From Xanthomonas sp. SI (lineage in GTDB: Bacteria > Pseudomonadota > Gammaproteobacteria > Xanthomonadales > Xanthomonadaceae): a DNA stretch of 64,000 bases. The notes under the pieces are model-generated. The model was given only the letters and a program-made list of their open reading frames with translations, ran no database searches and was not told where the DNA came from. Below are positions 40,382 to 49,486 of this stretch, piece after piece (the stretch's first letter is position 1; every line of letters begins with the position of its first letter). The stretch lies in NCBI RefSeq assembly GCF_014236855.1, contig NZ_CP051261.1, positions 2,294,001-2,358,000 of the forward strand, read 5' to 3'. The position numbers were made by a program, and so were the translations under genes.

Positions 40382-42123
40382 GAACGCTCGTCCGCCGTGT
40401 CCTGCTGCTCGCCCTGGTCCTGACGCCGTCGGCGTGGGCCGAGGCGCCGGTCGCTGCCGCTGCCGCGCATCCGCCCGGCGCCGCCGTCGCCAGCGGCCAC
40501 CGCCTGGCCACCGAGGCCGGCCTGCAGATCCTGCGCGAGGGTGGCAATGCGTTCGACGCGGCGGTGGCGGTGTCCTCGACACTGGCGGTGGTCGAGCCGA
40601 TCAGCTCCGGCCTGGGCGGCGGCGGCTTCTTCCTGCTGCACGACGCCAAGACCGGCAAGGACGTGATGCTGGATGCGCGCGAAGTCGCGCCGGAATCGGC
40701 GAGCGCCGACAAGTTCCTGGATGCCAAGGGCGCGCTGGACCGCGACCGCTCGGTCAACGGCCCATGGTCGGCCGGCATTCCCGGCCTGCCGGCGGCGCTG
40801 GTGGAACTGGCGACCAAGCACGGCAAGCTGCCGCTGCAGCAGTCGCTGGCGCCGGCGATCCGCATCGCCCGCGACGGCTTCCCGGTGTACCGGCGCATGG
40901 CCGAGGGCTACCAGTCGCGGCGCAAGGTGATGGAGCGCTATCCCGGCACCCGCGAGGTGTATCTGCGCAACGGCAAGCCGATCGCCGAAGGCGACCTGTT
41001 CAAGCAGCCGGAACTGGCCAACACCCTGCAATTGCTGGGCGCCAAGGGCTTCGACGGGTTCTACCGCGGCGCCACCGCCAAGAAGCTGCTGGCCGGGGTC
41101 AAGCAGGCCGGCGGCCACTGGACCGCCGAGGAACTGGCCGGCTACACGGTCAAGCAGCGCACGCCGATCCGGTTCGACTACAAGGGCTGGACCATCACCA
41201 CCGCGCCGCCGCCGTCGTCCGGCGGCATCGCCCTGGCCAGCATGCTGCAGATTCTGGAAGGCTACGATCTGAAGGCGATGGATCCGGTGCACCGCACCCA
41301 CTTGGTGGTGGAAGCGATGCGCCGCGCCTACCGCGACCGCACCTTCTTCCTCGGCGATCCGGATTTCACTGCGGTGCCGCAGCGCGTGCTGCTGAGCAAG
41401 GACTATGCGATCGGCCTGCGCTCGACCATCAATCCGGAAAAGGCCACGCCCAGCGACCTGCTGTCGGGCCAGCCGACGCCGCTGGAAGACGACGAGACCA
41501 CCCACTTCTCGATCATCGATGGCGAGGGCAACCGGGTCGGCGCGACCCAGACCGTGAACCTGCTGTTCGGCTCCGGGCTGATTCCCAAGGGCACCGGCGT
41601 GCTGCTCAACGACGAGATGGACGACTTCGCGCTCAAGCCCGGCACGCCCAACGCGTTCGGGGTGATGGGCTACGCCGCCAACGCGCCCAAGCCGGGCAAG
41701 CGCCCGCTCAGCTCGATGACGCCGACCTTCATGGAGAACGCCGACAAGACGATCGTGCTCGGCACCCCGGGCGGCAGCCGCATCATCACCATGGTCCTGC
41801 TCGGCATTCTCGGTTACGACGACGGCCTCAGCGCGCAGCAGGTCGCCGCGCTGCCGCGCTACCACCACCAGTGGCTGCCGGACGTGATCGAGGCCGAGAC
41901 CGGCACCTTCGACGCGGCCACCGTGCAGGGCCTGCAGGCGATGGGCCACACGCTCAAGCTGCCCGGCGACAGCGCCGAGGGCGGGCGCGGTTCCAGCCAC
42001 GTGTGGGGCAACCTGCAGACGGTGGAATGGGACAAGCGCAACAACGTGCTCAGCGGCGGCAGCGACCCGCGCAACGAGGTCGGCAGCGCCGAGGTCCTGC
42101 AACTGGCCGCGCCAGCGCGCTGA
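40378..42123 (+). CDS. ggt: Gamma-glutamyltransferase (glutathione hydrolase), periplasmic
   Basis: A 581-residue precursor with a signal peptide (VLLLALVLTPSAWA). It autocleaves to large and small subunits at T374, in DDETTHFSIIDGEGN, which becomes the N-terminal nucleophile Thr. LREGGNAFDAAVAVSSTLAV and SSGLGGGGFFLLHDA are the large-subunit signature. PLSSMTPTF and LGTPGGSRIITMVL in the small subunit bind the gamma-glutamyl group. It degrades glutathione and gamma-glutamyl peptides in the periplasm. The length is normal. It is coupled to the ferredoxin gene. Confidence 0.95.
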   Translation: MRTLVRRVLLLALVLTPSAWAEAPVAAAAAHPPGAAVASGHRLATEAGLQILREGGNAFDAAVAVSSTLAVVEPISSGLGGGGFFLLHDAKTGKDVMLDAREVAPESASADKFLDAKGALDRDRSVNGPWSAGIPGLPAALVELATKHGKLPLQQSLAPAIRIARDGFPVYRRMAEGYQSRRKVMERYPGTREVYLRNGKPIAEGDLFKQPELANTLQLLGAKGFDGFYRGATAKKLLAGVKQAGGHWTAEELAGYTVKQRTPIRFDYKGWTITTAPPPSSGGIALASMLQILEGYDLKAMDPVHRTHLVVEAMRRAYRDRTFFLGDPDFTAVPQRVLLSKDYAIGLRSTINPEKATPSDLLSGQPTPLEDDETTHFSIIDGEGNRVGATQTVNLLFGSGLIPKGTGVLLNDEMDDFALKPGTPNAFGVMGYAANAPKPGKRPLSSMTPTFMENADKTIVLGTPGGSRIITMVLLGILGYDDGLSAQQVAALPRYHHQWLPDVIEAETGTFDAATVQGLQAMGHTLKLPGDSAEGGRGSSHVWGNLQTVEWDKRNNVLSGGSDPRNEVGSAEVLQLAAPAR

Positions 42124-42142
42124 GCCGCACGCCGCCCGCTTT

Positions 42143-42172
42143 TGCGAATCCCCAATCCCGAATCCCGAATTC
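42143..42172 (+). repeat. Single arm of the GGGATTCGGG-type dispersed repeat
   Basis: GCGAATCCCCAATCCCGAAT continues as CCCGAATTCC directly before the MBL gene. It is the right arm of the palindromic elements at 51857, 53014, 57934 and 59814, here without its partner arm. Confidence 0.7.
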
Positions 42173-42177
42173 CTGCA

Positions 42178-43068
42178 ATGAAACTCTGGTCGATCCAAGG
42201 CAATTCGCAGAAGCTCGACGGTGGCGCGATGTTCGGCAACGCGCCCAAGGCGATGTGGCAGCAGTGGGCCGCGCCCGACGATAGCAACCGCATAGAACTG
42301 GCCTGCCGCGCATTGCTGGCGTGCCCGCTGGCCGGCAAGACGGTGCTGTTCGAGACCGGCGTCGGCGCGTTCTTCGCGCCGGCGCTGCGCGAACGCTACG
42401 GGATCCAGGAAGACCGCCACGTGCTGCTGGATTCGTTGCACGAGGCCGGCGTCGCGCATACCGACATCGACGTGGTGGTGCTGAGCCATCTGCACTTCGA
42501 CCATGCCGGCGGGCTGTTGGCGCCATGGCGCGAGGGCGCTGCGCCGGAGCTGCTGTTCCCGAACGCGCGCTTCCTGGTCGGCGCGGCACACTGGCAGCGT
42601 GCGTTGCAGCCGCATCCGCGCGACCGCGCCAGCTTCATTCCCGAATTGCCCGGCCTGCTGCAGGCCAGCGGCCGCCTGGAGCTGGTCGACGGCGAATATT
42701 CGCGCGCCCTCGGCGAGGCGGTGCGCTTCCGTTTCAGCGACGGGCACACGCCGGGGCTGATGCTGGCCGAGATCGTCGGCGCGCAGCAGGTCGAGGGACA
42801 GGCGCATGGCGGCGTCGCGTTCTGCGCCGACCTGATCCCGGGGCGCTCCTGGGTGCATGTGCCGATCACGATGGGCTACGACCGCAACGCCGAACTGCTG
42901 ATCGACGAGAAGCGCGCGTTTCTGGAGGACGCGCTGGCGCGCAACGTGCACCTGTTCTTTACCCACGACCCGGATTGCGCGCTGGCGCAACTGGCGCGCG
43001 ACGGCAAGGGCCGTTTCGTCACCACGCACGAGGTGCCGTCGCTGCAGGCGCGGTCGCTGGCGGGCTAG
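42178..43068 (+). CDS. Metallo-beta-lactamase-fold hydrolase
   Basis: A 296-residue protein with the zinc motif HLHFDHAG (H104, H106, D108, H109), GHTPGLML around the third His, and FCADLIPG and FTHDPD for the remaining ligands. No signal peptide is seen, so it is cytosolic. The fold is shared by quorum-quenching lactonases and many thioester or phosphodiester hydrolases, and the substrate cannot be named. The start at ATG 42178 removes an in-frame extension that merely translates the dispersed repeat before it. It follows ggt by 54 bp. Confidence 0.85.
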   Translation: MKLWSIQGNSQKLDGGAMFGNAPKAMWQQWAAPDDSNRIELACRALLACPLAGKTVLFETGVGAFFAPALRERYGIQEDRHVLLDSLHEAGVAHTDIDVVVLSHLHFDHAGGLLAPWREGAAPELLFPNARFLVGAAHWQRALQPHPRDRASFIPELPGLLQASGRLELVDGEYSRALGEAVRFRFSDGHTPGLMLAEIVGAQQVEGQAHGGVAFCADLIPGRSWVHVPITMGYDRNAELLIDEKRAFLEDALARNVHLFFTHDPDCALAQLARDGKGRFVTTHEVPSLQARSLAG

Positions 43069-43182
43069 GGTACCTCCCTCGATCGTGCCGACGCGCCGCA
43101 GGCACCGCGGCATTCCGGCTGGCGGCTGAAAGCCCACCGCGCGGCGCTTGCAGCCGTCATCGCGGCCGGCCAGTATCGGCGC

Positions 43183-44913
43183 ATGAACCTGCCTACCGCC
43201 TTGCGTTGCTTGCTTCTCGCCTGCCTGGTCGTCGGTGGCTGCGCCTCGCGTTCCGAGGATGCCGCCATGTCGCCGATCCGGCTTAACCAGGTCGGCTACC
43301 TGCCGGCCGCCAGCAAGCTCGCGGTGGTGCCCGATGGCCACGGCGACGCCTTCGCGGTCGAACGCGCCGACTCGGGCAAGGTGGTGATGCGCGGCACGCT
43401 GGGGCCGGCGGCGACCTGGGCGCCGGCGCAGCAGACGGTGCGCATCGCCGACTTCTCCGCGCTGCGCGAACCGGGCCGCTATCGCCTGCGCGTGGACGGG
43501 CTGGCGCTATCGGACAGCTTCGCCATCGCCGCCGATGCCTACGATGGGGTGACGCGCGCGGCGCTGAAGGCCTACTACTTCAACCGTGCCAGCACCGCGC
43601 TGCCCGGCGAGTACGCCGGCCGCCACGCGCGTGCGGAAGGGCACCCCGACACCCACGTGCTGATCCACGCCTCGGCGGCCTCGCCCGGGCGCCCGACCGG
43701 CACCGTGATCTCCGCGCCGAAGGGCTGGTACGACGCCGGCGACTACAACAAGTACGTGGTCAATTCCGGCATCACCGTGTACACGCTGCTGGCCGCCTAC
43801 GAACAATTCCCGGCCTACTTCGCCGCGCAGAAGGAAGGCATTCCGGATAGCGGCGGCGGCGTGCCCGACATCCTGCGCGAGGTCGACTGGAACCTGCAGT
43901 GGCTGCTGGCGATGCAGGATCCGGGCGACGGCGGGGTCTACCACAAGCTGACCAACCTGGATTTCGGCGGCATGCAGATGCCCGACCAGGCGCGCGCGCC
44001 GCGCTACGTGGTGCAGAAGAGCACCGCGGCCACGCTCGACTTCGCGGCGGTGATGGCCCAGGCCAGCCGCATCTACGCAACGTTCGACGACCGCTTCGAC
44101 GGCGTGTCCAAGCGCATGCTGCAGGCCTCGCGCCGCGCCTGGGCCTGGGCGCAGGCGCATCCGGATGCGGTCTACCGGCAGCCTGCGGACGTGCACACCG
44201 GCGGCTACAACGACGACAAGTTCGACGACGAGTTCGCTTGGGCCGCCACCGAACTGTACCTGGCCACCGGCGAGGACGCGTTCTACGACGCGGCGCTGGC
44301 GCGCAACGTGCACGCCAGCGTGCCGAACTGGGGTTCGGTGGGCGGACTGGCGTGGATGTCGCTGGCGCAGCACCGCACGCGGCTGACCGCGCACGCGGAC
44401 CAGGCGCGCATCGCGCAAGAGATCGACAGCGTGGCCACGCACCTGTTGCATGCCTGGCAGGGCTCGGGGTGGAAAGTGGCGATGGCCCCGGGCGACTTCC
44501 ACTGGGGCAGCAACAGCACCGCGCTGAACCAGGCGATGCTGCTGCTGCAGGCCTACCAACTGCAACGCAAGCCGGAGTACCTGCAGGCCGCGCAGTCGCA
44601 GCTGGACTACGTGCTGGGACGCAATCCGCTGGGCATGTCGTTCGTGACCGGCATCGGCGCGCGTTCGCCGCTGCACATCCACCATCGCATCTCCATCGCC
44701 GACGGCGTCGCCATGCCGGTGCCGGGCCTGCTGGTCGGCGGTCCGCAGCCGGGCCAGCAGGACGCCAAGGAGTGCAAGCACGCCTACGCCTCGTCGCTGC
44801 CGGCGCTGTCCTACCTGGACCAGGAATGCAGCTACGCCAGCAACGAAGTGGCGATCAACTGGAACGCGCCACTGGTGTACGTGAGCGCAGCGCTGCAGAA
44901 CCTGCAACGCTGA
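43183..44913 (+). CDS. GH9 endoglucanase (cellulase) lipoprotein
   Basis: A 576-residue protein with a lipobox LVVGGC (Cys20), so probably anchored in a membrane and facing the periplasm or surface. The N-terminal CelD-type Ig domain (about 30-110: IRLNQVGYLPAASKLAVV) precedes the (alpha/alpha)6 catalytic domain. Catalytic Asp residues are D184 and D187 in GWYDAGDYNKYV; GARSPLHIHHRIS is the second GH9 signature and E555 in YASNEVAINWNAPLVY is the acid. It cuts beta-1,4-glucan chains of plant cell walls. It is monocistronic between a 114-bp gap and a strong terminator, away from the main glycan cluster. Confidence 0.93.
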   Translation: MNLPTALRCLLLACLVVGGCASRSEDAAMSPIRLNQVGYLPAASKLAVVPDGHGDAFAVERADSGKVVMRGTLGPAATWAPAQQTVRIADFSALREPGRYRLRVDGLALSDSFAIAADAYDGVTRAALKAYYFNRASTALPGEYAGRHARAEGHPDTHVLIHASAASPGRPTGTVISAPKGWYDAGDYNKYVVNSGITVYTLLAAYEQFPAYFAAQKEGIPDSGGGVPDILREVDWNLQWLLAMQDPGDGGVYHKLTNLDFGGMQMPDQARAPRYVVQKSTAATLDFAAVMAQASRIYATFDDRFDGVSKRMLQASRRAWAWAQAHPDAVYRQPADVHTGGYNDDKFDDEFAWAATELYLATGEDAFYDAALARNVHASVPNWGSVGGLAWMSLAQHRTRLTAHADQARIAQEIDSVATHLLHAWQGSGWKVAMAPGDFHWGSNSTALNQAMLLLQAYQLQRKPEYLQAAQSQLDYVLGRNPLGMSFVTGIGARSPLHIHHRISIADGVAMPVPGLLVGGPQPGQQDAKECKHAYASSLPALSYLDQECSYASNEVAINWNAPLVYVSAALQNLQR

Positions 44914-44944
44914 GCGCCGGCATCGCCCGCGGATGCCGGCGCTC
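44912..44944 (+). terminator. Terminator hairpin of the GH9 gene
   Basis: GAGCGCCGGCATC (44912-44924) pairs with GATGCCGGCGCTC (44932-44944) around seven bases, a perfect 13-bp stem that starts inside the stop codon. It lies between convergent genes. No T run follows. Confidence 0.6.
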
Positions 44945-45066
44945 AGTGGTGTCGGTGTCGGCGGGGTGCCGCGCGATGCATGGCGGCGCCCGATCGCGAC
45001 GCGGCATCGGCAGGCGATCCAGGTCGCCCCAGGAACCGTGTGCATCGATTCCCGACCGCGTGCCGC

Positions 45067-45495
45067 TCAGTACTCGGTGAGGATCGGCCGGCCCAGGTTG
45101 TCCACGCCGACGCCCGGAGTCAGGTCGGCCAGCGCGTAGACCTCGTTCGGCTGCAATTGCTGCAGCAGCAGCTGGTAGGCGGCCGGCAGCGAGTTCTCCC
45201 AGTACGCCGTCTGCCCGAACACGATGCACGGCGCGCCCGGCTGCTGATCTTTGCCGGTGAGGCGCATCACCTCATCCACACTTTCGGCCGAGAACGGCGT
45301 GCCGTCGGCGCCGAACAACGACAGGTGCACGCCGATCAGGATGCCGTTGTTGTTGACCGCCACCCCGATGCACGAGGTGAAGGGGGTGAACTGCAACAGC
45401 GTGCCGGTGGTGGGGCCGGCTTCCAGCGAGACCGAGGCGAACTGGCGCTCGGCGATCTGTTGCGGGCTGCTCGCCTGCTCGAACTGGTAGGGCAT
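45067..45495 (-). CDS. Unknown protein, possible CheD/CNF-like Cys-His fold
   Basis: A 142-residue soluble protein without a signal peptide. TPFTSCIGVAVNNN and GILIGVHLSLFG place C42 and H57 15 residues apart, each on a predicted strand. This is the spacing and layout of the Cys-His pair in the CheD/CNF1 deamidase fold (Cys866 and His881 in CNF1). The rest (SAESVDEVMRLTG, CIVFGQTAYWENSLPAAYQL) would supply the helices. I did not recognise a family directly, so this is a pattern guess. AGAGGAG upstream of ATG 45495 is a good ribosome-binding site. It is divergent from the next gene across a perfect inverted repeat, which suggests the two work together. Confidence 0.6.
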   Translation of the reverse strand: MPYQFEQASSPQQIAERQFASVSLEAGPTTGTLLQFTPFTSCIGVAVNNNGILIGVHLSLFGADGTPFSAESVDEVMRLTGKDQQPGAPCIVFGQTAYWENSLPAAYQLLLQQLQPNEVYALADLTPGVGVDNLGRPILTEY

Positions 45496-45570
45496 GTCGT
45501 GCTCCTCTGCAATGGCGGCCATTCGCCGTCTCGGCAAGCTTGGCTGCGTCGGCCTGCGCGATAAATTCTT

Positions 45571-45615
45571 CCGAATGCGTAGCGCGCCAGCAACGGCGCA
45601 GCGCTACGCATTCGG
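45571..45615. promoter_or_regulatory. Perfect 15-bp inverted repeat between divergent unknown genes
   Basis: CCGAATGCGTAGCGC (45571-45585) is repeated inverted as GCGCTACGCATTCGG (45601-45615) around a 15-base spacer. AATT lies near both ends. It sits in the 191-bp gap between genes reading outwards on both sides, where a terminator has no role. An operator for a regulator controlling both genes or a cruciform-type regulatory structure is more likely. Confidence 0.6.
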
Positions 45616-45686
45616 TGCAATTCAAACCGCTTGCCGCCGATGCCAGCGTGGCCGCGATGCAATTCGCATCGAGCAGGGACATCGCC

Positions 45687-46772
45687 ATGACACAGTGGAA
45701 CTCGCAGTTCACGCAGATGGTGCGCAACAGCCATCCCGGCTACTGGGGCAACTGGGGTTTGAGCCCGGACATCGCGCCCGGCGCGGTCGGCATCGTCGAT
45801 CCGCACAACGGCAGCTTCCGCCGCATCGCCGCGGCGTTGCCGGGCCTGGGCGAGGCGCAGTTGCGTCGGCAGCCGCTCAGCATCGACTGGAGCATGATGA
45901 CCAGCGACGTGCGGCAGACGCGCGCGGCCGCGCAGCTGGACGGTTCGGTCACCGATCCGGAGACCGGGCTCAAGATCACCGCGGGCACCAAGGTCACCTG
46001 GAGCTTCGGCCGGCAGGGCTCGATGGTGTCGCAGTGCGCGCTGGAGGAAACGGTCGGGCTCAACGACCCGACCGCGCTGCTGACCCAGCACCTGGACTGG
46101 CTGCTGGCGCGCGCGCACGAGGCGGGCATGCAGCAGGGCCACGGCATCGCCCAGGGGTTCGGGGTGATCACCGACGTGCTGTACGCGCGCAGCGGGGTCA
46201 ATGTGGCATCGCAGTCGGCCGACAACAGTTTCTCCATCACCGGCAACGCCGGCGCGGTGGACAAGATGCTCGGCCAGGTGCGCGGCCGCGGCTCGTTCGT
46301 CTCCACCAGCGCGCAGCGCAGCGTGGATCTGCACCTGTGGCCGAGCGAGGCCGGCCGGCTGGCCGACACGCAGGCGCCTCTGGCCTTCGCGTTCGCCTCG
46401 TTCGGCGAGCGCTTGCCGATGCCCAACTGGATCACCCATCTGGGCGCGTTCACCCTGATCCTGCGCAACAACCATGGCGGCACCTACATCGTCGATGCGC
46501 ATCTGCAGTTCGACACGCCGCGCGGCGCGGAGCAGCGACGGGTGACGATCAGCGGCGGGCTGACCTCCACCATCGGCGACATTCCGCTGGATGCGAGCAA
46601 CCTGCGCCTGGAGCTGGGGTTCCGCGGCATCCGCTCCACCGACCGCCGCCACTTCCATTGGCAGCGGCCGCTCGGCCAGTGGCTCAATGGCGTGCGCACC
46701 ATCGATCTGTTCGGCGTCTGGCCCGGACAGACCCGCGCGGTGGACGTGGAAGGCAGGGTCGAGGCGCGTTGA
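45687..46772 (+). CDS. Unknown beta-rich protein; resemblance to gasdermin-type pore formers is speculative
   Basis: A 361-residue protein without signal peptide or obvious membrane helices. Residues 1-250 alternate strands and two helices. GLKITAGTKVTWSFGRQG, NDPTALLTQHLDWLL, GFGVITDVLYARSGVNV and PLAFAFASFGERLP recall, in order and spacing, the gasdermin N-terminal domain, but identity is very low and I cannot confirm it. Residues 251-361 (GAFTLILRNNHGGTYIVDAH, GDIPLDASNLRLELGFRG) look like a separate beta-sandwich. ATG 45687 follows AGGGA. It is divergent from the CheD/CNF-like gene across an inverted repeat. The function is unknown and the comparison needs a structure search. Confidence 0.6.
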   Translation: MTQWNSQFTQMVRNSHPGYWGNWGLSPDIAPGAVGIVDPHNGSFRRIAAALPGLGEAQLRRQPLSIDWSMMTSDVRQTRAAAQLDGSVTDPETGLKITAGTKVTWSFGRQGSMVSQCALEETVGLNDPTALLTQHLDWLLARAHEAGMQQGHGIAQGFGVITDVLYARSGVNVASQSADNSFSITGNAGAVDKMLGQVRGRGSFVSTSAQRSVDLHLWPSEAGRLADTQAPLAFAFASFGERLPMPNWITHLGAFTLILRNNHGGTYIVDAHLQFDTPRGAEQRRVTISGGLTSTIGDIPLDASNLRLELGFRGIRSTDRRHFHWQRPLGQWLNGVRTIDLFGVWPGQTRAVDVEGRVEAR

Positions 46773-46778
46773 TCCGCG

Positions 46779-46806
46779 ACGGACGCGCCGGCTTCGGCGC
46801 GTCCGT
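46779..46806. terminator. Hairpin between convergent genes
   Basis: ACGGACGCGCCG (46779-46790) pairs with CGGCGCGTCCGT (46795-46806) around GCTT, a perfect 12-bp stem just after the stop at 46772 and before the minus-strand gene ending at 46955. It can serve both directions. Confidence 0.65.
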
Positions 46807-46954
46807 TTCATCCACGTGTTCCTGTCTGCGGCATCGGTTCCGAAATGCCAGGGGCATCAGCCCCTTGCGCGGACCGCGTCCTTGCACAGCCGCACGCGCG
46901 CCGCGCCTAACTCCCACGCATACCTGCGCGATCGGCGACTGCCGCGAGTGCCGC

Positions 46955-47365
46955 CTATGCGTTCCCGTTGTTGTCCTCGGCCAGACGCATCAGCGTCGCC
47001 ATGTCGTGCACGTAGAGCGTGCGCATCGCGTTCTGGCGATGCTTTTCCACCGTGCGATGGCTGATCCGCAGTTGCCGCGCGATCTGCTTGCTGGTCTGGC
47101 CGCGGCAGAGTTCGCGCACGATCTCGCATTCGCGCGGCCGCAGCGTCTGCCACGGACCGTTGCCGATATCGGCCGCCGCCGTCGGGCGTGTGCGCAGCGC
47201 ATGCGCGACCAGTTGCGCGGTGTGGTGGAAGCCGAGCTTGCTGCAGATATTGGCGCGGTGCTTGCGCACGGTCGATTCGCCGATCGCCAGCACGCGCGCG
47301 ATCTGCCGGCAGCGCAGGCGCCGGCCGATCAGGTTCAGGACCTGGTTTTCCCTGCAGGTAAGCAT
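46955..47365 (-). CDS. Double LuxR-type HTH protein (two GerE domains, no sensor)
   Basis: A 136-residue protein made almost only of two LuxR/GerE DNA-binding domains. The first is LTCRENQVLNLIGRRLRCRQ to STVRKHRANICSKLGF (residues 2-56). The second is LRPRECEIVRELCRGQTSKQ to RTVEKHRQNAMRTLYV (75-130). Each carries the scaffold residues and recognition helix (STVRKHRANI, RTVEKHRQNA). There is no receiver, autoinducer or PAS domain, so its activity must be set by its level or by a partner. ATG 47365 follows GGAG. A small hairpin lies in its leader (47386-47405). Its targets are unknown. It could be a compact regulator binding DNA as one chain. Confidence 0.85.
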   Translation of the reverse strand: MLTCRENQVLNLIGRRLRCRQIARVLAIGESTVRKHRANICSKLGFHHTAQLVAHALRTRPTAAADIGNGPWQTLRPRECEIVRELCRGQTSKQIARQLRISHRTVEKHRQNAMRTLYVHDMATLMRLAEDNNGNA

Positions 47366-47692
47366 CGCGCGGCTCCATCCCGGTGGCGCCCCTGCGATGG
47401 GGCGCTAAAGGGATGAACGCGCGCGCTGCCGCGTTGTGAGCTCAGCGGCTGGCGATGCGATTGCGGGCGGGCACGACGGTCTGCACTTGAGCATGCGCGG
47501 GGCGAAATCGGGCTAGGCCGCTGCTGGAGCCGGCTTCTTCTTCCTTGCGCTGTCCCAAGCGCGGCTGGGCCTATTCAATCGCGTCCTGCGCCGCGTGGCC
47601 TAACCCAACCGCCGTTCGACGCAGCACACAGCAGCGCCAGTCGATTGCCTGCTGGCCGCGATGCTGCCTACTGCAGGAGCGACGACACGACT
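47366..47692. other. Gap between the double-HTH gene and upp, with leader hairpin
   Basis: 327 bp. GCGCCCC at 47386-47392 pairs with GGGGCGC at 47399-47405 around six bases, in the 5' leader of the minus-strand double-HTH gene. It may affect that gene's translation or end an incoming transcript. The rest contains short frames without support and no clear terminator for upp. Promoter of the double-HTH gene is expected around 47410-47460 but no good boxes were found. Confidence 0.4.
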
Positions 47693-48325
47693 TCAACCCA
47701 CGCGGGTGCCGAAGATGCGGTCGCCGGCGTCGCCGAGGCCGGGCAGGATGTAGCCCTTGTCGTTGAGGTGGTCGTCGATCGCGGCGGTATAGACCTCAAC
47801 GTCCGGATGCGCCGCTTCCAGCGCCTGCAGTCCTTCCGGCGCGGCGACCAGGAAGATGCCCTTGATCCGCCGCGCGCCGGCGCGCTTGAGCATGTCCACG
47901 GTGGCGATCAGGGTGCCGCCGGTGGCCAGCATCGGGTCCAGGATCAGCGCGTCGCGTTCTTCCAGGCGGCCGGTGAGGCGCTCGAAGTAGGGCACCGGCT
48001 GCAGCGTCTCCTCGTCGCGCTGCAGGCCGACAACGCTGACCCGCGCCGCTGGAATCAGCGCCAGCACGCCGGGCAGCATGCCCAGCCCCGCGCGCAGGAT
48101 CGGCACCAGGGTGATCTTGGCGCCGGCGATGCGCTGCACCTGGGTGGGGCCGGCCCAGCCCTGCATCGTGTGCGTCTCCGTCTCCAGGTCGGCGGTGGCC
48201 TCGTAGCCGAGCAGGGTGCCCAGTTCGGTGACCAGTTCGCGGAAGCCCTTGGTGCTCAGCGCGGCATCGCGCAGCAGGCCGATCTTGTGCTGCACCAGCG
48301 GATGGCGGACTTCGACGATCTTCAT
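47693..48325 (-). CDS. upp: Uracil phosphoribosyltransferase
   Basis: A 210-residue pyrimidine-salvage enzyme that makes UMP from uracil and PRPP. It starts [36 protein letters not shown] and [19 protein letters not shown] are family blocks, [20 protein letters not shown] is the PRPP-binding loop, and the uracil-binding tail is [16 protein letters not shown]. The length is exactly that of the family. It stands alone, with a 134-bp gap to the upstream esterase gene on the same strand; that gap has a short run of three GGATC units near 48440-48455. Confidence 0.97.
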   Translation of the reverse strand: MKIVEVRHPLVQHKIGLLRDAALSTKGFRELVTELGTLLGYEATADLETETHTMQGWAGPTQVQRIAGAKITLVPILRAGLGMLPGVLALIPAARVSVVGLQRDEETLQPVPYFERLTGRLEERDALILDPMLATGGTLIATVDMLKRAGARRIKGIFLVAAPEGLQALEAAHPDVEVYTAAIDDHLNDKGYILPGLGDAGDRIFGTRVG

Positions 48326-48459
48326 GGGCGCGCTCGCAAGGGGGATGCGCACAGTGTGCCGCAGCCGGCGCGGCGGCGGCCAGGTATTCCGGTGCTGCTT
48401 GTCGTCCAGCGCGACCGCGAGATGCGCAGCGGGGCGAATCGGATCGGATCGGATCGCAA

Positions 48460-49389
48460 CTACCCGGACGTCATGCCGATCGTGCGCAACCATGTGTCCA
48501 CCAGCGCAGGCCACCGGGTGATCGGGAATTCGCTGGGACGCAGGCCGAAGGCATGGCCGCCGTGCGGATACAGATGCATTTCCACCGGAACGCCGGCGTT
48601 CTTCAAGGCGATGTAATAGACCAGCGACTGATTGATCCCGTCCACGCGGTCGTCTTCGGCCTGCAGCAGGAAGGTCGGCGGTGTCCGCTCGCCGACCGGC
48701 ACATCCGGATTGAGTTCGAACTTGTCGTCGTCGATCCACAGGTGTCCCGGATACAGGGCCACAGCGAAATCCGGCCGGCAGCTCTGCTCGTCCGCCGCGT
48801 CGACGGCGGGGTAGAGCCGGCGCTCGAAATGCGTGCTGATCGCCGCCACCAGGTGCCCGCCCGCCGAGAAGCCCAGTACGCCGATCCGGTGCGGATCGAT
48901 ATGCCACTGCGCTGCGTTCTGGCGTACCAGGCCGATGCTGCGTTGCGCGTCCTGCAATGCCATGGGCGATTTCGGGTAGGGCCCCGACTGCGGCTGCTGC
49001 CTGTCGCCCGGCACGCGGTACTTCAGCAGCACGCAGGTGATGCCGCGCGAGGTGAGCCAATCGCACACTTCGGTCCCTTCCAGGTCCATCGCCAGCACCC
49101 AGTAACCGCCGCCGGGGAAGACGACGACGGCCGCTCCGGTGTTGTGTCCCTTCGGCGCATAGACCGTCATCGTCGGGCGCGAGACGCGCTCGGCGGCTGT
49201 CCATGGTTTTCCGGCCACCTTATTGCGCGTCGTCACGAACTCCGTGCCCGGCAATGGCTGTGCGTCGGGCGGCGTTCCGGGCCATATCGGGACTTGCACG
49301 TGTCCGGGCGCTGGTTCCCAAGCTGCGGCGCGCACACCCGGCGCCAACGATGCAAACAGCGCGGCAAGCGCGATGGCGATGGATTTCAT
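48460..49389 (-). CDS. Exported alpha/beta-hydrolase, acetyl-ester (xylan esterase) type
   Basis: A 309-residue protein with a signal peptide ([18 protein letters not shown]). [18 protein letters not shown] is the oxyanion loop, [14 protein letters not shown] carries the nucleophile Ser, [13 protein letters not shown] the Asp and [11 protein letters not shown] the His. These are the features of the BD-FAE/AXE-like esterases that remove acetyl or feruloyl groups from plant polysaccharides in the periplasm. The start with a signal peptide is clear. It is transcribed toward upp but is not functionally linked to it. The ester group removed cannot be told. Confidence 0.85.
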   Translation of the reverse strand: MKSIAIALAALFASLAPGVRAAAWEPAPGHVQVPIWPGTPPDAQPLPGTEFVTTRNKVAGKPWTAAERVSRPTMTVYAPKGHNTGAAVVVFPGGGYWVLAMDLEGTEVCDWLTSRGITCVLLKYRVPGDRQQPQSGPYPKSPMALQDAQRSIGLVRQNAAQWHIDPHRIGVLGFSAGGHLVAAISTHFERRLYPAVDAADEQSCRPDFAVALYPGHLWIDDDKFELNPDVPVGERTPPTFLLQAEDDRVDGINQSLVYYIALKNAGVPVEMHLYPHGGHAFGLRPSEFPITRWPALVDTWLRTIGMTSG

Positions 49390-49486
49390 GCGTCCCCTTG
49401 GCAGCCGAAGTGAAACAACCGGGGGAATGCTAGCTGCCAGCGCGGCGGCGGTCGAATCGGCCGCATGAAGCCGTGCTAGCGGGAAC

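Noticed and set aside
42142..42177. 12-codon N-terminal extension of the MBL hydrolase ([12 protein letters not shown])
   Set aside because: It is a translation of the dispersed repeat; ATG 42178 starts the family-like sequence.
48436..48458. Short GGATC direct repeats near the upp-esterase gap as a regulatory site
   Set aside because: Only three 6-bp units, without symmetry or a position relative to a promoter; probably simple-sequence slippage.
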